Assembly (NCBI RefSeq): GCF_001613325.1
Contig: NZ_BDCD01000040.1
Location: forward strand, 19,688-83,687
Direction: 5' to 3'
From: Nocardia yamanashiensis NBRC 100130
GTDB lineage: Bacteria > Actinomycetota > Actinomycetes > Mycobacteriales > Mycobacteriaceae
Length of the DNA: 64,000 nucleotides
Below are positions 58,956-64,000 of this stretch, piece after piece. Position 1 is the first letter of the stretch. The number at the start of each line of letters is the position of its first letter. A model generated the notes under the pieces. That model was not told the origin of the DNA, ran no database searches, and was given only the letters and a program-made list of their open reading frames with translations. Both the position numbers and the translations under genes were made by a program.

Positions 58956-59161
58956 AGGGGCATGCCCATGCCGATGCGCACCAAGTCGGCATCGCTGAAT
59001 TTCGGCGGGTTCTGCTGTTCGTGGGCGGCGATACGCCGCAATTCCTTGTCCGCGAGCCGCTGAAGAACGGCCCGGTTGATCTCGGCACTGACGTTGCCGT
59101 CCGCACTTTCACGCAGGGCCTCGGCCGTCGCGTCCGGGAGGCTGATGTTCAGTTTCGCCAT
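58952..59161 (-). CDS. ribbon-helix-helix antitoxin
   Basis: 69 residues from ATG 59161. AKLNISLPDATAEALRESAD then NVSAEINRAVLQRLADKEL is a clear ribbon-helix-helix N-terminus, followed by an acidic toxin-binding tail. A perfect 13-bp inverted repeat lies four bases upstream of the start, the expected autoregulation site. Confidence 0.8.
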   Translation of the reverse strand: MAKLNISLPDATAEALRESADGNVSAEINRAVLQRLADKELRRIAAHEQQNPPKFSDADLVRIGMGMPL

Positions 59162-59165
59162 GCCA

Positions 59166-59194
59166 CCACGGTAAAGCGTGTCGCTTTACCGTGG
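59166..59194. promoter_or_regulatory. operator of the toxin-antitoxin pair
   Basis: CCACGGTAAAGCG (59166-59178), TGT, CGCTTTACCGTGG (59182-59194): a perfect 13-bp inverted repeat directly in front of the antitoxin start. Confidence 0.75.
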
Positions 59195-59204
59195 CAACTG
59201 TTAC

Positions 59205-59684
59205 TCACTCCTCGATGCCGGCGACCTGCTTGGGCGGCCACGCCGAGCGGGCGTTGGCCAGCGGCGCGACCCGGAAGGCATCGGCGAAGGTGCTGATCAG
59301 GCTCCGTTCCATGGCTTCGGCGTCGTCGTCCGGGGAAGGGGCGGGGGAGTAGGTGATGAGCGTCGGATGGGTGATCATCCATTCATAGCGGGCGTATCCG
59401 CGGAATCCGCCGTTGCGGACACCTCGGCTGTACTTTCGGTGGTTCCGCAACCGGGCTCGAAGACCCTCACAGCCGGTGGCGGAGCCGATATAGAGGACTG
59501 ATGAGCTTCCGCCGGGGTGCTCGAAGTGGTGACCAGGGGTGTGGAAGAGATAGACCCCGGCGCTGGTGGGGGCCATGTCGAGCCAGTCTTGCTCGTCGAA
59601 GTCGTGGCTGGTCTCAAACGCCGGCCATCCGGCGGGCAGCAGTACCAGCTGATTGAGTAGATAGGCACCAGCATCCCTGATCAT
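59205..59684 (-). CDS. GIY-YIG nuclease
   Basis: 159 residues from ATG 59684. The GIY-YIG motifs are AGVYLFHTPG and VLYIGSATG, with the Arg in LRARLRNHRK, the Glu in EAMERSLIST and the closing Asn in PLANARSAW. A compact nuclease domain preceded by a 35-residue lead. Could act in DNA repair, defence or plasmid processing. Divergent from the gene at 59895. Confidence 0.8.
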   Translation of the reverse strand: MIRDAGAYLLNQLVLLPAGWPAFETSHDFDEQDWLDMAPTSAGVYLFHTPGHHFEHPGGSSSVLYIGSATGCEGLRARLRNHRKYSRGVRNGGFRGYARYEWMITHPTLITYSPAPSPDDDAEAMERSLISTFADAFRVAPLANARSAWPPKQVAGIEE

Positions 59685-59740
59685 CTCGGGGCGTCCTCTC
59701 GATCTCCTGGCCTCTACCAGCCAGATTGCACATTCGGCTA

Positions 59741-59797
59741 GGAGACAGATTAATCTGCCCCCTTCCGCTGCGAGAGGACACAGCTTAATCTGGCCCC
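59741..59797 (+). repeat. two TTAATCTG repeats upstream of 59895
   Basis: GACAGATTAATCTGCCCC (59744-59761) and CACAGCTTAATCTGGCCC (59779-59796) are 35 bases apart; the first contains the palindrome AGATTAATCT. They lie in the gap between divergent genes, so a regulatory site is likely. Confidence 0.5.
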
Positions 59798-59894
59798 TAG
59801 AGTTTCGACGCGGTCCCGGAGTGCCCGCGGGGGACCTACTCTGTTAACGAAATCGTGTTCGGTGGAGCAGGACGATTGCGGGAAGGATGTCGTG

Positions 59895-60890
59895 ATGGCA
59901 ACCGGCGCTGGCGATTCCGGCCGCGAGCTCGCAGCAGGCACGCCGTCGCACGTGGTCGATGAGGCATGGAACGTCGCACCCTCAAGCAACCTCGGCGACC
60001 ACCTGTCACGGTTGGCGCGTGAGTCTCGTACGCCACTGACCGCGGAGGATCTGCCCGCCGACACTCGGCCGCCGATGATCACGCACAAGTTGAGCGACCT
60101 CGGACCCGCACCGGAGAATTTCAGGCTCCATGATGTGTTCGATTCGTTGCCCACCTCGCCGGTTGACCGGATTCGCGCGACGCTCGATCTGATCGAGCGG
60201 CACACCCGGCACTCTCCGGGCGAGGATCAGCGTTTCGCCCACCTCGCGGCCCTGAGCGAGTTGCGCCGCGTCGTCGCGCCGGCGGTGACGAGTCTGGAGA
60301 ACCGTTTGGCGGCCGACGCTTTCGCGCACGGCGCCACCATGGAGGATCTCGCGAACGCGGCCGGGATGAGCGGTCAAGGTGCGCGCGACCGATGGGCGGA
60401 TCTGGCCGGGAGTCACTACGTGGTCGTGATCTCGCGCCGCGACCGGCAGCACGAGACCCGCGACGGCGACCCGCGCGAACGCGTCGGCGAGATCGGCGGA
60501 CCCGATCAGTACGACGCGGACCGGGGCGTGTGGCGGGTCGGGGCGAGTGTGCGCGCAACCGCGCGGCACGCGGTGATCGCGGTCGATGGCAGCGTGCGGC
60601 GCGTGTACGAAATCGACCCCGACGGGTGGGAACCCAATCCGGACAACCCGCGGGAATGGCGATTCCGCGCGGTCGGCGACCGGGCGTTGGCACCGGAGGT
60701 CGTCGCCGAACTCCATGCGGCATGGGAACTGCCTTACGCAATCGGGTCAAGCTGTCCTACCCGCCCCGGCGGGGCATACAGGCCCGAACGCTTCTGGCCG
60801 CAACGCCAGCGCACCGAGACGAGCTCAATGCGCTCGGACACCGTGCCGCCCGAGAAGACCGACGTTCCCACGATAGGAGAGCAGGCATGA
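59895..60890 (+). CDS. HTH protein with a conserved plasmid C-terminal domain
   Basis: 331 residues from ATG 59895 with GGAAGGA upstream. Middle: TLDLIERHTRHSPGEDQRFA and a helix-turn-helix-like HGATMEDLANAAGMSGQGAR. C-terminal: VIAVDGSVRRVYEIDPDGWE, WRFRAVGDRALAPEVV and CPTRPGGAYRPERFW, an arrangement that recurs at the end of other actinobacterial plasmid proteins. It is coupled by ATGA to the next gene. Function unknown. Confidence 0.6.
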   Translation: MATGAGDSGRELAAGTPSHVVDEAWNVAPSSNLGDHLSRLARESRTPLTAEDLPADTRPPMITHKLSDLGPAPENFRLHDVFDSLPTSPVDRIRATLDLIERHTRHSPGEDQRFAHLAALSELRRVVAPAVTSLENRLAADAFAHGATMEDLANAAGMSGQGARDRWADLAGSHYVVVISRRDRQHETRDGDPRERVGEIGGPDQYDADRGVWRVGASVRATARHAVIAVDGSVRRVYEIDPDGWEPNPDNPREWRFRAVGDRALAPEVVAELHAAWELPYAIGSSCPTRPGGAYRPERFWPQRQRTETSSMRSDTVPPEKTDVPTIGEQA

Positions 60891-61147
60891 TCACTCACCG
60901 CGAGCAGGCCGAGCGGCACGCCATCGCCCATCTTCTCGAGGTCGCGAACTCCGAAGCCAGCGCGGCCGCCGTGGATTTGAGCACCTGGTGCGGCACCGGC
61001 GAGTACACGACTGAATCGGCCCGCGACGCGGCCGGGCTGCGCGCGCTGGCCGGGCTGGAGGCGGTGATCGGCGATCTGACTACGGTCTTCGAGCGTCTGG
61101 CCGGTGCTGTCGCCGATATCGGCGACCCGCAACACAACACTCCCTAG
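60887..61147 (+). CDS. small helical protein coupled to upstream gene
   Basis: 86 residues, ATGA overlap. HREQAERHAIAHLLEVANSE then LRALAGLEAVIGDLTTVFER: two long helices. No family. Likely a partner of the preceding HTH protein. Confidence 0.55.
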   Translation: MITHREQAERHAIAHLLEVANSEASAAAVDLSTWCGTGEYTTESARDAAGLRALAGLEAVIGDLTTVFERLAGAVADIGDPQHNTP

Positions 61148-61165
61148 CCGACTAACAGCAGCTCC

Positions 61166-61687
61166 CTAGTGGAACTGCATCACCGTGAACTCGACTGCGG
61201 TCCCGGCGATCCGGGCGGCCTGGCGCACCTGCGGTAACGCGCAGTCGTCGGCGGCGAGTCGGGACAAGGCGGGCTGTAGGGCCGCGGTCAAGCGCAGGAT
61301 CTCAGTCACGCACCCCGACAGGTTCGGGCCAAAGAACATCAGATGTGGATCGGCGAGTTGATTCGCGATCTGCTGACGGTCGAACTTGTACCGCGAGTGG
61401 AGTTCTGGGCCGATGACGTCGATGATCCGCCGGGAGATATGCGCGCATTTCTCGGCGACCGGCAGGCATTCGAGTGGGCGCGGTACGAACTCGCGATCGA
61501 GGACCGTGCACGCGAATCCGATGGCAGCGAATCCGCGGAAGCACTGCGCGAGTTGTAGGACGGCGGGACGGTCGGCGGGCATCGCCTCGAGCCTGGCGGC
61601 GGCCTCGGCGAGCATGGCGACCAGCGCGCCGGCATCGGAGCGAAATCCTGGCGGTTCGTGTTCCGCGACGTCCAATCCACTGAGCAC
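61166..61687 (-). CDS. hypothetical helical protein, leaderless start
   Basis: 173 residues from GTG 61687. A TAGGCT box on the minus strand (61695-61700) lies seven bases before it. All helical: DAGALVAMLAEAAARLEAMP, CAHISRRIIDVIGPELHSRY and LTAALQPALSRLAADDCALP. No family recognised. Divergent from the second recombinase. Confidence 0.55.
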   Translation of the reverse strand: MLSGLDVAEHEPPGFRSDAGALVAMLAEAAARLEAMPADRPAVLQLAQCFRGFAAIGFACTVLDREFVPRPLECLPVAEKCAHISRRIIDVIGPELHSRYKFDRQQIANQLADPHLMFFGPNLSGCVTEILRLTAALQPALSRLAADDCALPQVRQAARIAGTAVEFTVMQFH

Positions 61688-61824
61688 ACCGGCGAGCCTA
61701 GAGCCGGGCGCCCGGGACGCTGAGATGCGACACCAACCGCGAGTTGGATTGATCGGCAATCAGCACGGCGTTGCCGCGGGCATCTTTGAGGACCTCGAGC
61801 ACGCGCAGCAACCCTATTCGGCCG

Positions 61825-61873
61825 CCTCGAGTTACCCCCGGCGTTTGGCGCTGGCACCGGGGGTAACTCGAGG
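61825..61873. other. perfect 17-bp inverted repeat upstream of recombinase 2
   Basis: CCTCGAGTTACCCCCGG (61825-61841), 15-base loop, then its exact complement (61857-61873). It lies between divergent genes, about 65 bases upstream of the recombinase, so it is more likely a binding or crossover site than a terminator. Confidence 0.6.
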
Positions 61874-61937
61874 GCTCGAGTTTGTCGGTGTCGCATGCGA
61901 TTGTTGGTGGTTACGAGCGGCTTTGGAGGAGGGATCG

Positions 61938-62894
61938 GTGGAGGCGGTGCGGCTGACCGGTGTCGATCTGGCGCGGCTGCGGGTCGATGGTCCTGCGGCG
62001 CTCGAGGGCGCGATGCGGGATCCGTTCCGGCTTTTTCTGGCGGGGGAAGGTTTCGCGGCGGCGACACAGACGACGTACGCCAAGCGGGCGCGGGGATTCC
62101 TGAAGTGGCTGATTCATGCCGATTCGCATCCGGATGCGTTGACCGATTCCGCGGCGCGCGATGACGCGGTGTTGGAGTATCTCTCGACGACGAGCGTGCC
62201 TACTCGCAAGGTGACTTTGGCCGCGGTGCGGGCGTTGTACGACTGGCTCGGGTTGGGGCCGGTGTGCGTGGATCCGGTGGCGGTGGAGCGGGTGCGGCCG
62301 CCGACATTGTCCGTCGATGAGCAGTCGCGGGTGTTGGATGCGGCGGCGGCTCGCTCGGCGCGTGACTATGCGCTGATGGTGTCGTGGCTCGATGTGGGGC
62401 CGCGCCCGTCGGAGGTTCGGCGACTCGATATCGGGGATGCGGAGTTGTCCGCGCGCGGTGGCCGGCTGCGGCTGACTCGTACCGATGGACAGCAACGGTG
62501 GGTGGAACTGACGCAGGCGAGTACGTGGGTGCTGTTGGGGTGGCGGACCGCCCGCGCGACGCTGCTCGGGGCGCGGCGGGCGAAGTCGGGGCCGTTGTTC
62601 ATCAGCTTGACCCGACATGGCCGGATTCAGGCCGATCAGAGTCTCGAATACATCGTCGGCGAGATCGGCCGTGATGCCGGTATCGACACCCTGACACCGT
62701 GGACGCTGCGTGCCACGGTCAAGACGCGCTTGTATGCCGACGGTCTTTCGGCGTCGGAGGTGGCGGCGCGGATGGGCCAGAGCTATACCGACTCCCCGCA
62801 GGTGCGTGCCCTGTACACGCACGCTGGTAGCCCTGCCCCTGTCCTGCGTCGGGCAGCCACGTCGGGGCAGTTGAGCTTCGACCTCGAAGTTTGA
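61938..62894 (+). CDS. tyrosine recombinase with altered catalytic histidines
   Basis: 318 residues from GTG 61938, with GGAGGAGG six bases upstream. N-terminal core-binding domain: LFLAGEGFAAATQTTYAKRA and LTLAAVRALYDWLGLGP. Catalytic domain: GPRPSEVRRLD (Arg I), TPWTLRATVKTRLYADGLSA (Trp where the first His is expected, Arg II kept, Ala after it), ARMGQSYTDS (Gln in place of the second His) and VRALYTHAG (Tyr). Arg, Arg, Tyr are kept, so strand exchange may still work. Could be specialised for one site, such as the nearby inverted repeat. Confidence 0.75.
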   Translation: MEAVRLTGVDLARLRVDGPAALEGAMRDPFRLFLAGEGFAAATQTTYAKRARGFLKWLIHADSHPDALTDSAARDDAVLEYLSTTSVPTRKVTLAAVRALYDWLGLGPVCVDPVAVERVRPPTLSVDEQSRVLDAAAARSARDYALMVSWLDVGPRPSEVRRLDIGDAELSARGGRLRLTRTDGQQRWVELTQASTWVLLGWRTARATLLGARRAKSGPLFISLTRHGRIQADQSLEYIVGEIGRDAGIDTLTPWTLRATVKTRLYADGLSASEVAARMGQSYTDSPQVRALYTHAGSPAPVLRRAATSGQLSFDLEV

Positions 62895-62902
62895 CCGGCC
62901 TC

Positions 62903-64000
62903 TTACCGCTGTCGGTCGTCTCGGTCGTCCCGATCGCGTTCGGGCGTCTGGGGCGGCTGGCGGTGTGGGCCGCTGTCGCGGTCCCGATCGCGGGTCGGCC
63001 CGGTGCCGTGGTCGGTCTGCGTTCCTGCGGTGTCGTCGTGCTCGTACGGGTCCTGGGTCGCAGTCGGATCGGTGTCCGCTGTGACCGGCGTGGTGGTGCG
63101 GCGCATCCACCCGAATCGGGTGGGGTCGACTCCCTCGCGCGCGGGGGCGCGGTCGTCGCCGGTGCGGCGGCCGTGTGAGGGGATATCGCCCTCAGGCATC
63201 TCGAAATCGGGTGCGTCGCTGGGTTCGCCGAACGCGGTCCGCGAAACGTGCGCGGCGCCGTCGGCGCGGCGCGCTGGCGCGGCTCCGGTGGTGCTCTGTG
63301 CGCCGACCGATTCGAACTGTCGCTGAATCTGGGTGAGTTCGCCGGCCGAGAGTGCCGCGAGCTGGCGCGCGCGGGCGACTTCGCCCGCGGTGAACGCGGC
63401 GCGGGAGATGGCATCGACGGTGCGGCCGATCTGGTGCAGTACCGCGAGGTTCGCGAGCGCGGGATTGGCGTGCTGACGGGAGGCGAGCAGGATCACCGCC
63501 CATCCGCTCGCGCTGTTGCGGCGCTGCCACTGCGGCAACGGTGCGTCTTGATGCGCGGGTGTCTGCGCGTACATGCTCAGGGTTCGCGCGGCACGGGCCA
63601 TGATTCCCGGCTTGGGCTCGTAGGCCAGCGACCACGCCGACAGGACTCCGGCGGCCTGGCGGGCAGCAGCGGTGAACGCCACGGTGTCGTGTGCGGGAAT
63701 CGAGCTGAACGTGTTGGCCCACCGTTCGAGTTCGCCGATGGCGGCGTTGATGTCGCGGCGGGATGGGGGTGTGATGCGTCGGATTGCGTCGGGCAGGGTC
63801 TGCGGGCGCTGGGGGATCGCGTTCTCGTCACCGGCGAGGTAGCGGGCCAACGCGTTTTCCGCGTCCTCCCATTCCTGCTCGGCGGCGGCGCGCTCCTCGG
63901 CGTTGTCGTCCCACTGGCCGCGCAGGCGCGGCAGGGTGAGGTCACTGGCGATAGACCCGCCGCCGGGCATGATCGGCGGGCGTCGGCGGCCGCTGCTGCC
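62903..64000 (-). CDS. C-terminal part of a large protein, perhaps a relaxase
   Basis: The frame is open to the right edge, so only the end is seen. Helical body: RDINAAIGELERWANTFSSI, VAFTAAARQAAGVLSAWSLA and LNLAVLHQIGRTVDAI-like segment, then a long Arg/Asp/Thr/Pro-rich disordered tail. In actinobacterial conjugative plasmids such helical ends and charged tails are found on mobilisation relaxases. No catalytic part is visible, so the role is a guess. No other relaxase is in the window. Confidence 0.45.
   Translation of the reverse strand, partial: GSSGRRRPPIMPGGGSIASDLTLPRLRGQWDDNAEERAAAEQEWEDAENALARYLAGDENAIPQRPQTLPDAIRRITPPSRRDINAAIGELERWANTFSSIPAHDTVAFTAAARQAAGVLSAWSLAYEPKPGIMARAARTLSMYAQTPAHQDAPLPQWQRRNSASGWAVILLASRQHANPALANLAVLHQIGRTVDAISRAAFTAGEVARARQLAALSAGELTQIQRQFESVGAQSTTGAAPARRADGAAHVSRTAFGEPSDAPDFEMPEGDIPSHGRRTGDDRAPAREGVDPTRFGWMRRTTTPVTADTDPTATQDPYEHDDTAGTQTDHGTGPTRDRDRDSGPHRQPPQTPERDRDDRDDRQR

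Noticed and set aside
1..64000. tRNA or rRNA genes
   Set aside because: None could be recognised by eye; a covariance search would be needed to exclude small ones.

Overview
The window is high-GC actinobacterial DNA and reads as part of a large conjugative plasmid, or plasmid-like integrative element, of a Nocardia-type host. The signs are a replication gene of primase-polymerase type, a parA partition operon with its own repeat array, a KfrA-like coiled-coil protein, a complete-looking actinobacterial type IV secretion (T4SS) operon with a cutinase and cell-wall hydrolases, two tyrosine recombinases, two toxin-antitoxin pairs and many leaderless or ATGA-coupled genes. The genus is an inference from gene content.

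Layout. 1-4.4 kb: a truncated zinc-ribbon gene, a protein with two Phd/YefM-like folds, and a minus-strand XRE(DUF5753)-DUF397 regulatory operon. 4.4-7.1 kb: small coupled genes (two with a resolvase-like start, one DUF4254). 7.1-13 kb: a second-copy-type glycyl-tRNA synthetase, then a terminator, then a compact unrecognised RiPP-type cluster: a 37-residue acidic precursor, two radical SAM/SPASM enzymes, a TsaA/TrmO-like methyltransferase and a PhyH-type dioxygenase. 13-14.8 kb: about 1.8 kb without a convincing gene. 14.77-22.4 kb: the maintenance block, made of a 12-bp-periodic array just upstream of parA, the par operon, the KfrA-like gene with its 9-bp repeat operator, a HAD-like/LOTUS fusion, the replication gene and a small ribbon-helix-helix protein.

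22.6-29.6 kb: a methyltransferase and two copies of a three-gene module (EspR-like XRE regulator, ImmA/IrrE peptidase, MAB_1171c-type membrane protein) with an FAD monooxygenase between them, then another HTH gene. 29.7-49.7 kb: the T4SS operon, all plus strand: secreted Gly-rich protein, membrane-anchored VirB8-like proteins, MinD-like ATPases, cutinase, M23-SLT-NlpC hydrolase, small membrane proteins, VirB6-like protein, split VirB4, coupling protein, two DUF4913 proteins and a large repeat protein. 50-55 kb: a CPBP membrane protease, small genes, a zeta-type toxin with its antitoxin, and an integrase with a 30-bp candidate crossover site upstream. 55-64 kb: small unknown genes, a MazF-like pair, a GIY-YIG nuclease, an HTH protein, a second recombinase with altered catalytic residues, and the C-terminal part of a protein running off the right edge that may be a relaxase.

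The best candidates for an undescribed system are the RiPP-like cluster at 8.7-13.0 kb, perhaps linked to the glycyl-tRNA synthetase, and the duplicated XRE-ImmA-membrane module at 23.3-28.9 kb. The 12-bp array at 14.77-14.91 kb is a strong candidate plasmid centromere.
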